Notes: a model not told the origin generated them from the letters alone. DNA of 64,000 nucleotides from Acetobacteraceae bacterium (GCA_003151425.1 PLXO01000031.1:1-64000), one strand, 5' to 3'; positions 1 through 9,576 are shown, counted from the stretch's first letter. Program-made: numbers and translations.

Positions 1-633
1 CAGCGCGATCTCTCGGTGTCCTACAGCAAGGTCGGCGACGTGCTGCTGGCGCAAGGCAACCTGGCGGAGGCGCTGAAGACCTACCGCAACGGCCTCGCCA
101 TCCGCGACCGCCTGGCCCGCGCCGACCCCGGCAACGCCGGCTGGCAGCGCGATCTCTCGGTGTCCTACATCAAGGTCGGCGACGTGCTGGTGGCGCAGGG
201 CAACCTGCCGGAGGCGCTAAAGAGCTACCGCGATAGCCTCGCCATCGCCGACCGGCTGGCCCGCGCAGACCCTGGCAACGCCGGATGGCAGCGCGTTCTC
301 TCGGTGTCCTACAACAACGTCGGCGACGTGCTGGTGGCGCAGGGCAACCTGCCGGAAGCGCTGAACAGCTACCGCGACAGCCTCGCTATCTTCGACCGCC
401 TGGCCCGCGCCGACCCCGGCAACGCCGGATGGCAGCACGATCTGTCGTTCAGCCTGGGGCGGGTCGCCGAGACCTTGCTGAAGCTGGGCCGGAAGGAGGA
501 GGCGCGTCCGCTGGCCGAGCGCGCGCTGGCCCAGCTCCGGTCCGCCATCGCCCGAATGCCGGACGATCCGCGGTTGACCCGCGATCTGCCGTATTTCCAG
601 GACCTGCTCCACCGCGCCGGTGGGACGCCGTAA
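1..633 (+). CDS. TPR-repeat protein, C-terminal part (5' end outside window)
   Basis: Repeated ~48-aa units ALK(T/S)YR(N/D)xLAIxDRLARADPGNAGWQRDLSVSYxxVGDVLVAQGNLPE; ORF 16..633 open upstream. Confidence 0.75.
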   Translation, partial: QRDLSVSYSKVGDVLLAQGNLAEALKTYRNGLAIRDRLARADPGNAGWQRDLSVSYIKVGDVLVAQGNLPEALKSYRDSLAIADRLARADPGNAGWQRVLSVSYNNVGDVLVAQGNLPEALNSYRDSLAIFDRLARADPGNAGWQHDLSFSLGRVAETLLKLGRKEEARPLAERALAQLRSAIARMPDDPRLTRDLPYFQDLLHRAGGTP

Positions 634-964
634 CGGATGACCCATCGCCCGCCGGGCTGCGCCCATATTTGCGCGGTCCGCGGCACGCAGGCGCACGCCA
701 CGAGATGGCGCCGCGTGGCCATACCGCGCATCGACGGAATGATATCCGGCCGTCGCGCCCCAAGCGGTGGGAAGCACCGAGCCTCGCCGGCATCGCGACG
801 AAGATGAACCGCTTCATGCGCATCGCGAATGTTCGGGTGCGGAACGCGCCGCAAATGAGGTGCGAGGGCGTGGTCCCGCACCTCGGGCGTTGCAAGCGGC
901 GTCGAGCGAGGTCCCGGGCACGCCCGCGACGGCCTGGCGTAGCCCGACAATGCCGGCGACTTCC

Positions 965-1195
965 CTACCGCCCGAGCAGCCGCATGAACTGCTCGACCGT
1001 GAGACCTGCATCGGTGACGATGCGGCCGAGCGTGCCGGCCCGGATCTGCTGGTGATCGGGAACGACGACCCTGGCATGTGGCGCGTCGCGCCGGAGAATC
1101 ATGTGACTGCCCGCTTGTCGGCGGAACACGAAGCCCGCGCGTTCCAGGGCGGTCCGTACCTCCCGGCCGGAGAGATCGGTCGGAAGCTTTGCCAC
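965..1195 (-). CDS. hicA: HicA-family mRNA interferase toxin (YcfA-like)
   Basis: 76 aa; GREVRTALERAGFVFRRQAGSHMILRR...VVVPDHQQIRAGTLGRIVTDAGLTVEQF matches the HicA fold pattern. Confidence 0.85.
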   Translation of the reverse strand: MAKLPTDLSGREVRTALERAGFVFRRQAGSHMILRRDAPHARVVVPDHQQIRAGTLGRIVTDAGLTVEQFMRLLGR

Positions 1196-1210
1196 GAACC
1201 CCGGACCCGT

Positions 1211-1432
1211 CTAGGCGGCGTCGACCTCGACGAATTCCCGGCCCGCCTCGATGGGAATTGGATCGCCGGCGTCGCGACAGTCGTCCAGGTACAGTTCAAT
1301 CGCTTCCTTTATATTGGCGAGGGCCTCTTCGCGGTTGTTCCCTTGGCTAACGCATCCCGGAAGAGCGGGGACGCTTGCCACGCAACCGCCGTCTTGTTCC
1401 TGTTCCAGAACCACGGTGTACCGCACGCGCAT
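1211..1432 (-). CDS. hicB: HicB-family antitoxin
   Basis: 73 aa; YTVVLEQEQDGGCVASVPALPGCVSQGNNREEALANIKEAIELYL; directly upstream of hicA. Confidence 0.85.
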   Translation of the reverse strand: MRVRYTVVLEQEQDGGCVASVPALPGCVSQGNNREEALANIKEAIELYLDDCRDAGDPIPIEAGREFVEVDAA

Positions 1433-1447
1433 TCTCCTGGTGGTCGA

Positions 1448-1540
1448 TCACGATCTGCCGCGACGGTTGTTTGGAGCGATCCCCAGCCAGATGTCTTCAA
1501 GGTCGCGTTCGGCCGGCGCCGTTATGACGACCCGGGTCAC
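1448..1540 (-). pseudogene. Truncated ParE-type toxin remnant (~30 aa)
   Basis: GTG overlapping the parD stop; VTRVVITAPAERDLEDIWLGIAPNNRRGRS* resembles the ParE N-terminus then stops just before hicB. Confidence 0.55.
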
Positions 1541-1998
1541 ACTGCTTCGGCTGTGCCCAACCGCTCGCGCGCAGCCACGAGGGTCCACTCGATATCGAGC
1601 GGCCGCGTCGCACCCCGGTCCTTGCCTGCATCCCACAAGTCCCGCAGACGACTGATGTCGTCCTCGAGCTGCGCGTGCTCAATCCGCCAGTCAGCGATCG
1701 CCTCCCGTACAATCTCGTCGCTCGATGCATAGGCGTCGCTATCCACTGCCGCCCGCAGGTCGGCCGCCTCATCTTCCGTCAGTGCGACACTGATCTTCCG
1801 AACGTCTGCCACGGCTACTCCCACGCCCGCCGCCATGGCCCAAAGGTAGTGATCCGGCCGCCGCGTGTCCATGCGGGACTCCCGGAGGCAACGCGCGCGC
1901 CGCGATCCCAGGAAGGCGGACGCAGTGCCGGATATCTTCTCCGCGTGCTCCGCGGTGGATCTTCTTCCTTGCGGACCATCCAGCTCCTCGCGGACCAT
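1537..1998 (-). CDS. ParD/RHH-type antitoxin (true start probably internal)
   Basis: KISVALTEDEAADLRAAVDSDAYASSDEIVREAIADWR typical of the ParD ribbon-helix-helix. Confidence 0.7.
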   Translation of the reverse strand: MVREELDGPQGRRSTAEHAEKISGTASAFLGSRRARCLRESRMDTRRPDHYLWAMAAGVGVAVADVRKISVALTEDEAADLRAAVDSDAYASSDEIVREAIADWRIEHAQLEDDISRLRDLWDAGKDRGATRPLDIEWTLVAARERLGTAEAV

Positions 1999-2160
1999 CC
2001 AGCACCACCGACGGCTGGCATCGCGACTCCAGCCGCCGCCCGCCCCGCCGCTCCCCGGTTCCCGCCGCCATGATTGCCGCTATACTGCCCCCAACAAGAG
2101 GGCCACATGCCCCTGGGAGACCGTGATTTGACCTCCGACCAACCGGCGCGCTGACCCGGC

Positions 2161-3153
2161 ATGGGCGCCTTCATCGTCTCGCGCATCCTGCAGGCCGTCC
2201 CGGTCCTGCTGGTGATCGGCTTCATCAGCTTCGCCATGTTCGCCTATGTCGGCGACCCCGTCACGATCATGCTGGGCCAGGACTACACCGAGGCCCAACG
2301 CGTCGCCCTGGTCCACCAGCTAGGCCTCGATCAACCGTTCTTCATCCAATACGCAAAATTCATCTGGACCGCGCTGCACGGCAACCTCGGAATGTCCTAC
2401 CGCCTGGCCCAGCCGGTCGCCGGCCTGATCGAGCAACGCCTGCCCGCGACCCTGGAACTGGTCGCCACCGCCACCGTATTCTCCCTGGTCGTCGGCGTGC
2501 CGCTCGGCGTCTACACCGGCATCTACCGCGACGCGCCGCTGGCAAGACTGTGCATGGCGATCAGCCTGGTCGGAGTATCGCTGCCCACCTTCCTGATCGG
2601 CATCCTGCTGATCCTGGTGTTCTCCGTCATGCTGGGCTGGCTGCCGAGCTTCGGACGCGGCGACGTGGTGCATTTCGGCACCTGGTGGTCCACCGGGTTC
2701 GTGACGATCAGCGGACTGCGCGCCCTGGTGCTGCCGGCGATCACGCTCGGCCTGTTCACGCTCACCCTGGTCATGCGCCTGGTGCGCGCCGAGATGCTGG
2801 AGGTACTGCGCACCGACTACATCAAATTTGCCCGCGCCCGCGGCCTGAGCAATCGCGCAGTCTATTTCGGTCACGCATTGAAGAACACGCTGGTGCCGGT
2901 GATCACCATCGTCGGGCTGCAGATCGGCAACATCATCGGCTTCTCTTTGGTTACCGAGACGGTGTTCCAATGGCCGGGGATGGGGCTGTTGCTGGTGCAG
3001 TCGGTGGCGGTTGCCGACATACCCGTGATGTCGGCCTACCTGCTGCTTGTCGGCGTGGTGTTCGTGCTGATCAACCTGATCGTCGACCTGCTTTACTTCG
3101 CGGTCGATCCAAGGCTGCGTGTCGATCGCGCCGCGGCCACGGCCGCACGATGA
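2161..3153 (+). CDS. Peptide/dipeptide ABC transporter permease (DppB-like)
   Basis: 330 aa; N-terminal ILQAVPVLLVIGFISFAMF...GDPV and the binding-protein-dependent permease motif. Confidence 0.9.
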   Translation: MGAFIVSRILQAVPVLLVIGFISFAMFAYVGDPVTIMLGQDYTEAQRVALVHQLGLDQPFFIQYAKFIWTALHGNLGMSYRLAQPVAGLIEQRLPATLELVATATVFSLVVGVPLGVYTGIYRDAPLARLCMAISLVGVSLPTFLIGILLILVFSVMLGWLPSFGRGDVVHFGTWWSTGFVTISGLRALVLPAITLGLFTLTLVMRLVRAEMLEVLRTDYIKFARARGLSNRAVYFGHALKNTLVPVITIVGLQIGNIIGFSLVTETVFQWPGMGLLLVQSVAVADIPVMSAYLLLVGVVFVLINLIVDLLYFAVDPRLRVDRAAATAAR

Positions 3154-3216
3154 ATGCGCCACGATGAACGTGCCGCGATGAACGCGCAACGATGAACGTA
3201 ACGCAATGAGCGCAAC
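3147..3216 (+). repeat. 14-bp x5 tandem repeat spanning the dppB stop and dppC start
   Basis: acgatgaatgcgcc/acgatgaacgtgcc/gcgatgaacgcgca/acgatgaacgtaac/gcaatgagcgcaac. Confidence 0.9.
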
Positions 3217-4135
3217 CCACCCTCCGACGCGCTGGGCGCGCACGCTGGACAGCGACCTGCTGTACAGCTTCCGCCGCTCGCCGCTGGCGGTGGCCTCGGC
3301 GGGGGTTGCGCTGATCCTGATCCTGGCCGCCGCGCTGGCGCCCTGGATCGCGCCGCAGGATCCCACCAACGTCGCCAACCTCAACCTGCTGAACAGCTTC
3401 AATCCGCCGCTGCCGTTGGAGGGTTCGGACTGGGCGTTTCCCCTCGGCACCGACGAGCAGGGCCGCGACATGCTCTCGGCGATCATGTTTGGCTCCCGGA
3501 TCAGTCTGATCGTCGGCGCGGCGGCAATGATCTTCGCCGTGGTGGTGGGCGTCGCGGTGGGCCTGCTGGCGGGGTACGCCGGCGGGATCGCCGACGCGCT
3601 GCTGATGCGTGCGGCCGACGTGCAACTGACGTTTCCCGCGATCCTGATGGCGCTGCTGGTCGACGGCGTGGTCAGCGCGGAGCTGCCGCAGACCATGCAC
3701 GCGACGCTGCAGATCTACGTGCTGATCTTCGCCATCGGCATCAGCCGCTGGCCGCAATTCGCCCGCACCGTGCGCGGCTCGACGTTGGTAGAGCGCAACA
3801 AGGACTACGTGATGGCCGCCAGGCTGATCGGCCTCGGCCGCGTGCGGATCATGGCGACGCACATCCTGCCCAACGTGCTGGGGCCGGTGCTGGTGCTCGG
3901 CACATTGACTCTGGGCCTGGCGATCCTGGACGAGGCGACGCTGTCGTTCCTGGGCGTCGGGCTGCCGCCGACAAAGCCCTCGCTCGGCACATTGATCCGC
4001 ATCGGAGACGATTTCCTGTTCAGCGGCCAGTGGTGGGTGACGATCTTTCCGGGCCTGGCGCTGGTGCTGATGGTGCTGTCGATCAACCTGTTGGGCGACT
4101 GGCTGCGCGACGCGCTGAACCCCAGGCTTCGCTGA
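3206..4135 (+). CDS. Peptide ABC transporter permease (DppC-like)
   Basis: 309 aa; LGTDEQGRDMLSAIMFGSRISL typical DppC motif. Confidence 0.9.
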   Translation: MSATHPPTRWARTLDSDLLYSFRRSPLAVASAGVALILILAAALAPWIAPQDPTNVANLNLLNSFNPPLPLEGSDWAFPLGTDEQGRDMLSAIMFGSRISLIVGAAAMIFAVVVGVAVGLLAGYAGGIADALLMRAADVQLTFPAILMALLVDGVVSAELPQTMHATLQIYVLIFAIGISRWPQFARTVRGSTLVERNKDYVMAARLIGLGRVRIMATHILPNVLGPVLVLGTLTLGLAILDEATLSFLGVGLPPTKPSLGTLIRIGDDFLFSGQWWVTIFPGLALVLMVLSINLLGDWLRDALNPRLR

Positions 4136-5124
4136 TGGCGTTGCTGAACCTCGAAAACCTGACCGTCGAGTTCCCCACCCGCCGGGGCATCCTGCGCGCG
4201 CTGGACGGCATCTCGCTTTCTATCGATGACGGCGAAGTCCTAGGCGTGGTCGGTGAATCCGGCGCCGGCAAGTCGCTGACAGGCGTCGCGGTCATCGGCC
4301 TGCTGGAACCCCCGGGCCGCATCGCCGGCGGCCAGATCCTGTTGAACGGCAAGCGTATCGACAATTTGCCGTATGAGGCGATGCGGCGCATCCGCGGCCG
4401 GCAGATCGGCACCATCTTCCAGGACCCGCTGACCACGCTCAACCCGCTCTATTCGATCGGCCGCCAGTTGGTCGAGACGATCCAGACGCATCTGCATTTG
4501 TCGGACGCCGACGCCCGCAAGCGTGCCATCAACTGGCTGTCCGAAGTCGGTATCCCTGCCGCTTCGCAACGGATCGATGCCTATCCGCACGAATTCTCCG
4601 GCGGCATGCGCCAGCGCGTGGTGATCGCGCTGGCGCTGTGCGCCGAACCGATTCTGGTCATCGCCGACGAGCCCACGACGGCGCTGGACGTCTCGATCCA
4701 GGCACAGATCATCACCTTGCTGAAACGGCTGACCCGCGACCACGGCACCGCCGTGATGCTGGTCACCCACGACATGGGCGTGATCGCCGAGACCGCCGAC
4801 CGCGTCGCCGTCATGTATGCCGGCCGCATTGCCGAGATCGGCCCGGTGGCCGAGGTGGTGAGGCACCCCGCGCACCCCTACACCGAGGGCCTGATGGGCT
4901 CGATCCCGTCGCTGGAGCACCGCGTCGCCCGGTTGCGCCAGATCGACGGCGCGATGCCGCGGCTGAACGCCATCCCGCCGGGCTGTGCCTTCAACCCGCG
5001 CTGCCCCAAGGTGTTCGACCGCTGCCGCAACGAACGTCCAGAGCTGCTGGCGGCGGGCGCCACGCACGCCGCCTGCTGGCTGTTCGGCGGAGGGCGGGCT
5101 GATGCCGAGGCCGACGATGCGTGA
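4135..5124 (+). CDS. Peptide ABC transporter ATP-binding protein (DppD-like)
   Basis: Walker A GESGAGKS, signature FSGGMRQR, Walker B; ATG overlaps the upstream TGA. Confidence 0.9.
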   Translation: MALLNLENLTVEFPTRRGILRALDGISLSIDDGEVLGVVGESGAGKSLTGVAVIGLLEPPGRIAGGQILLNGKRIDNLPYEAMRRIRGRQIGTIFQDPLTTLNPLYSIGRQLVETIQTHLHLSDADARKRAINWLSEVGIPAASQRIDAYPHEFSGGMRQRVVIALALCAEPILVIADEPTTALDVSIQAQIITLLKRLTRDHGTAVMLVTHDMGVIAETADRVAVMYAGRIAEIGPVAEVVRHPAHPYTEGLMGSIPSLEHRVARLRQIDGAMPRLNAIPPGCAFNPRCPKVFDRCRNERPELLAAGATHAACWLFGGGRADAEADDA

Positions 5125-5306
5125 GGCGCCGTTGCCTCGCGCCCCGTTGCCCGAGGCGCCGATGCTCGGGGAGCCAATGCCGGGGGCACCGCTGCCCGGG
5201 GCGCCAATGCGTGAAGCACCAATCCCCGAGGCGCCAACGCCTGCGACATCCGGGACAATGGTGTCGGAGGTGCCAATGCCCGGAGCGCCAATGGGCCGCG
5301 GCGCCA

Positions 5307-6356
5307 ATGCTTGAGCCACCCACCCCCGCCGCACCAATTCGTGCGTCGTCTGATGCGCCGGTGCCCGACGCGCCGATGCTCGAAGCATCCGCGATCTCGC
5401 GCGTGTTCGACGTCTCGAAACCCTGGCTGCAGCGGGTGCTGGCGCGCGAGCCGCGCCTGACGCTGCGTGCGGTGGACGAGGCAAGTTTCAGCATCGCCCC
5501 CGGCAGCACGCTGTCGCTGGTGGGCGAGTCCGGCTGCGGCAAATCGACCATTGCGCGCATGGCGGTCGGCCTGCTGCCGCCCAGCGCGGGAGAGCTCCGT
5601 TTCGAGGGCAACCCCATCTCCACCGCCCGCGCGCAGCCGGAGCTGCGCCGGCGGATGAACATGATCTTCCAGGACCCCTACGCCTCGCTCAACCCGCGCT
5701 GGCGGGTGCGCAATATCGTTGCCGAACCGATCCGCGCTTTCGCCATCCTGTCCGGCACGCCGGCGATCGCCGCGCGGGTCGGCGAGCTGCTGGCGCAGGT
5801 CGGCCTGGCGCCCGCGGACGGCGAGAAATACCCGCACGAATTCTCCGGCGGCCAGCGCCAGCGCATCTCGATTGCCCGCGCGCTGGCCTCGGAGCCGGAC
5901 TTCCTGGTGTGCGACGAGCCGACCAGCGCGCTGGACGTTTCGGTCCAAGCACAGATCCTCAACCTGATGCGCGATTTGCAGCAGCGGCTGGGCCTGACCT
6001 ACCTGTTCATCAGCCACAACCTGGCCGTGGTGCGCCATGTCTCCGACCGGCTCGGCGTGATGTACCTCGGGCGTATCGTCGAGCAGGGACCGGCCGAAAC
6101 GATCTTCCGCACCCCGCGCCACCCCTATACGCGCCTGCTGCTGGACGCGATCCCGGACCTGGAGATGGTCGGACGCAGCCGCACGCCGGTGGGCGGCGAG
6201 GTGCCCAGCCCGATCGATCCGCCCTCCGGCTGCCCGTTCCATCCGCGCTGTCCGCTTGCCAATGACCGCTGCCGCGCGGAGAAACCGAAGCATACACAGC
6301 AGCGCGAGGTGCAGGTGGCGTGCCACGCCGTGGCGGAAGGACGGGAGGCGATCTGA
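5307..6356 (+). CDS. Peptide ABC transporter ATP-binding protein (DppF-like); start could also be 5376
   Basis: GESGCGKS, FSGGQRQRISIARAL, C-terminal oligopeptide-transporter signature. Confidence 0.88.
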   Translation: MLEPPTPAAPIRASSDAPVPDAPMLEASAISRVFDVSKPWLQRVLAREPRLTLRAVDEASFSIAPGSTLSLVGESGCGKSTIARMAVGLLPPSAGELRFEGNPISTARAQPELRRRMNMIFQDPYASLNPRWRVRNIVAEPIRAFAILSGTPAIAARVGELLAQVGLAPADGEKYPHEFSGGQRQRISIARALASEPDFLVCDEPTSALDVSVQAQILNLMRDLQQRLGLTYLFISHNLAVVRHVSDRLGVMYLGRIVEQGPAETIFRTPRHPYTRLLLDAIPDLEMVGRSRTPVGGEVPSPIDPPSGCPFHPRCPLANDRCRAEKPKHTQQREVQVACHAVAEGREAI

Positions 6357-6454
6357 TGTCCGATCACGATCAATCCGGGCACGATCGATACCGACAAGGA
6401 CGGAAGGCGGTCTGATGTCCGATCAAGATCAATCCGGGCCCGATCAGGACAGGG
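6337..6454 (+). repeat. 59-bp tandem duplication covering a stop/start junction
   Basis: aaggacgg(g/a)aggcg(a/g)tctgatgtccgatca(c/a)gatcaatccggg(c)(a/c)cgatc repeated at 6337 and 6396. Confidence 0.85.
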
Positions 6455-6624
6455 AACCGGCACCCGGGCCGCCGCGTGGCGCTCTGATGGCCCTGCTGCT
6501 GGTAGCCGTGCTGATCGGCGCCGTCATGTTCATTATGAATCGGCTGCGCCAGGCAGGTCAGCTCCAGGATTGCGTGGCTTCAGGGCGGACCAACTGCGCG
6601 CCGATCGACACGCAGCACCAATAG
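6415..6624 (+). CDS. Small single-TM hypothetical protein
   Basis: 69 aa; ALMALLLVAVLIGAVMFIMNRL TM segment. Confidence 0.6.
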   Translation: MSDQDQSGPDQDREPAPGPPRGALMALLLVAVLIGAVMFIMNRLRQAGQLQDCVASGRTNCAPIDTQHQ

Positions 6625-6999
6625 ATGGACGCGCGTCAGCGACGCGGGCGGCGCGCCCATACGCGCGGCGTCGACACCGAGGCCGCTGCCAGCGCGGCGC
6701 TGCTGCGTGACGGCTGGACGGTGCACGCGCGACGCCTCCGCACCGCATCGGGCGAGATCGATCTCGTTGCGGAAAAGGACGGGCTGCTGGCCATCGTCGA
6801 AGTGAAATCCCGCCCCACCCTTGCCGACGCCGCCGCTGCGCTCACCACCAGGCAGCGCGCACGGCTGATTGCCGCGGCGGAAATCCTGCTGGGCGAGCAC
6901 CCAGAGTGGGGCACGAACGGCGTCCGCTTCGACGTGGTCGTGGTGGATGCCACCGGCGCCGTGCGACGGATCGCCGATGCGTTCCGGCTGGAGGGTTAG
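6625..6999 (+). CDS. YraN/UPF0102 family protein
   Basis: GVDTEAAASAALLRDGWTVHARRLRTASGEIDLVAEKDGLLAIVEVKSR typical YraN. Confidence 0.88.
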   Translation: MDARQRRGRRAHTRGVDTEAAASAALLRDGWTVHARRLRTASGEIDLVAEKDGLLAIVEVKSRPTLADAAAALTTRQRARLIAAAEILLGEHPEWGTNGVRFDVVVVDATGAVRRIADAFRLEG

Positions 7000-7028
7000 A
7001 GCATTTTCACCCTGGCCGGAAACGCACC

Positions 7029-7111
7029 CTGTCATTGCGAGGAGCGCAGCGAGGAAGCAATCCCCTGCGTCGGGGGGGATTGCTTCGTCGCTACGCTCCT
7101 CGCAATGACAG
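7029..7111. repeat. REP/BIME-like palindromic element
   Basis: ctgtcattgcgaggagcg...gaggaagcaatcccc // ggggattgcttcgtcg...cgctcctcgcaatgacag. Confidence 0.85.
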
Positions 7112-7222
7112 GTGGGGGCAATGACAGGTGGGGGCAATGACAGGTGGGGCCGGCGATTCCAGTCAGCGTGAACGTGCTCTTGTTGTGCCGATGATCGCCG
7201 GTGACGGTCGGGGCCGGCTGCC

Positions 7223-7948
7223 TCACCACCACCCGACGCCCAGCGGACATGGGCTGCGTCCTTTTACCTCTTTCGCCCAGTCTGGCGTGCAAACACGGAT
7301 ATCTCCTGCAATCACCTTGAAAACACCAAGGTCATCGCGAAGTCGATCCCGCGTCGTCATGAGCGAAACAACCAAGACGTGGTCAGCGACCTCTTGCATC
7401 GCGCGGTCGACACTGTAAAGGCCCACGACCCTGACCTCGACGGAGCGTCGGTCCTCGATCAGACATCCGGCTGCCACAACGCCAAGCAGTTGAATTCCGG
7501 CAGGCACCGGGGCGTGTGGCTCTCGGCAATAAATCTGCAATGCCTCACGCGGCGTCCGCGGCGGCGAGTACCGACCTGATCCTGGCGAAATCTCGACCAC
7601 GTTGTACGCATAGTAAAGACCGATGGTCGGCACACGCGATCCTGGAGAGCGATCAGACGACCAATACGATGTCGACGCGCCGCATCCGGCAGGTGGCACC
7701 AGATAGACCTCGGTGCCGTGATCCGACCCGACCCAGTCCTTCGGCAGCGGACAATACGTCAGACCAGGTGGAAAGCTGGCCATCAGACCATGGTTTTCCG
7801 TGACATAGACGGGCGGGACCGGTCGCGGCTGGTCGGCGCCGAGATCGTCGGCCACGCTCGGCGCGATCCGGAGGAACCAGGTCATACCCAGCAGGAGACG
7901 CACAAGCCGAATGTCGCACCGCACCGCCACGTCCCTGGCCTGACGCAT
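7223..7948 (-). CDS. Hypothetical protein with possible signal peptide
   Basis: 241-aa ORF with coherent composition; no family recognised. Confidence 0.5.
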   Translation of the reverse strand: MRQARDVAVRCDIRLVRLLLGMTWFLRIAPSVADDLGADQPRPVPPVYVTENHGLMASFPPGLTYCPLPKDWVGSDHGTEVYLVPPAGCGASTSYWSSDRSPGSRVPTIGLYYAYNVVEISPGSGRYSPPRTPREALQIYCREPHAPVPAGIQLLGVVAAGCLIEDRRSVEVRVVGLYSVDRAMQEVADHVLVVSLMTTRDRLRDDLGVFKVIAGDIRVCTPDWAKEVKGRSPCPLGVGWW

Positions 7949-7993
7949 TATTCGTGTCGTCGATATGTCATCGACGAACGACGATGACGCACA

Positions 7994-9385
7994 CTAGGCA
8001 CATTCAAGCATCGGCTGCGTCTTGCACGCCGCCAGATGCTGCAGGAACACCTCGCAGAATCGCCGCGCGGTCGACTGGTGAACCTTGTCCTGCAGTGCCT
8101 GGTGCCGGGCACGGCGTTCGTCCAGCTCCATCAACAGCGCCCGGTGGATGGCCTCAGCAATCTCGTCCGGGTCGAACGGGTTGACGATCAGCGCCTCGGT
8201 CAGCTCATCCGCCGCACCGGCGAAGCGCGACAGCACGAGCACGCCGGGATCGGCCGGGTTCTGTGCCGCGACGTATTCCTTGGCCACCAGGTTCATGCCA
8301 TCGCGCAGCGGCGTCACCACACCGACGCGGGCGATGCGATAGAAACCGGCCAGGGTGCGCCGGCTCAGCGCGCGGGTGATATAGCGCACCGGAGTCCAGT
8401 CGAACTCGGAGTAGCGGCCATTCGTGTCACCGACGATACGGTCCAGCTCGCGGCGAAGCTGCAGGTAGTCGGTGTTGTCCTCGCGTGAGCGTGCGGCGAC
8501 CTGGAGGAAGCTCACCTTGCGGCGATGCTCGGGATACTCGGCGAGCAGCCGGCCGAACGCGATCAGGCGGTTGGGCAGGCCCTTCGAGTAATCCAGCCGA
8601 TCCACGCCGACCGCCAGCGCGCGCCCCTCCAGGCTGTCGCGCAACCGCCGTGCCTCCGCTCCACGCGCTGCCCGTACCGCATCCTTGACGAATGCCTCGG
8701 TATCGATGCCGATCGGGTCGACGATGGCATGCACCGTCGAGCCATTGTGCACGAAGGAGTCGCGGTCCAGTTCCACGCCGAGCATCTGCTGTGCGCACTG
8801 CAGGAACGCGCGGCGATACCCATCGGTGTGAAAGCCGACCACGTCATAGGCCGCCATTCCTTCCAGCAACTCCGGCGCACAAGGTAGCACCTCAAGCATC
8901 ACCGGTGGCACGAAGGGGATATGCAGGAAAAAGCCGATCCGATTTCGCACCGACAGGCGTCGCAGCTCCTGGGCCAGCGGGATCAGATGGTAATCGTGCA
9001 CCCAGATCAGGTCGTCAGGTTGCAGCACCGTCGCCAGCGCCGCGGCGAAGCGCCGATTGACGGCGCAGTAACCAACATAATCCTCACGCCGATACGTCAT
9101 CAGGCCGAGCCGAAAATGCAGCAGCGGCCACAGCGCGCCATTGGCGAAGCCGACGTAGAAGGCGCGGTACTCGGCCTCCGTCATATCGACCGTGGCGTAG
9201 GTGACCCCGTCCGCCTGCACGAGCTCCGGTGTCTCCGCCGGCGTCTCGACGCGCTTTCCGCTCCAGCCGAACCACAGCGTCCCCGGTCGCAGCGCATCGG
9301 CCAGCGCCACCGCGAGACCGCCGGCTCGCGGCCCGCGCTCCGTCGGCAGCGGGACCCGGTTGGAAACGATTACCAGGCGTGCCAC
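7994..9385 (-). CDS. otsA: Alpha,alpha-trehalose-phosphate synthase (GT20)
   Basis: ARLVIVSNRVP, GGLAVAL, WVHDYHL, GVDRLDYSKG, RDGMNLVAKEYVA; GTG start after GGAGGAGG. Confidence 0.92.
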   Translation of the reverse strand: MARLVIVSNRVPLPTERGPRAGGLAVALADALRPGTLWFGWSGKRVETPAETPELVQADGVTYATVDMTEAEYRAFYVGFANGALWPLLHFRLGLMTYRREDYVGYCAVNRRFAAALATVLQPDDLIWVHDYHLIPLAQELRRLSVRNRIGFFLHIPFVPPVMLEVLPCAPELLEGMAAYDVVGFHTDGYRRAFLQCAQQMLGVELDRDSFVHNGSTVHAIVDPIGIDTEAFVKDAVRAARGAEARRLRDSLEGRALAVGVDRLDYSKGLPNRLIAFGRLLAEYPEHRRKVSFLQVAARSREDNTDYLQLRRELDRIVGDTNGRYSEFDWTPVRYITRALSRRTLAGFYRIARVGVVTPLRDGMNLVAKEYVAAQNPADPGVLVLSRFAGAADELTEALIVNPFDPDEIAEAIHRALLMELDERRARHQALQDKVHQSTARRFCEVFLQHLAACKTQPMLECA

Positions 9386-9576
9386 ATGCCCTCCTCCCAC
9401 GAGCGCGACGGGCGCACTCACGCTTATTTGTTCATCCTGGTCACCCGCACCCCAGATTGACAAGAGCCGGCCGCGCCAAGTCTGCGGCGAAATCCGGGCG
9501 GGCGCGCCGCAAAAGCGACCCAATCACCGCGCTTTGGTAGGCATGGCGCTGCCGCCGCCCCCGGAGCTTCACGATT

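Noticed and set aside
2320-3696. 458-aa minus-strand ORF opposite dppB/dppC
   Set aside because: Shadow ORF of high-GC coding DNA; plus-strand permeases have clear family motifs
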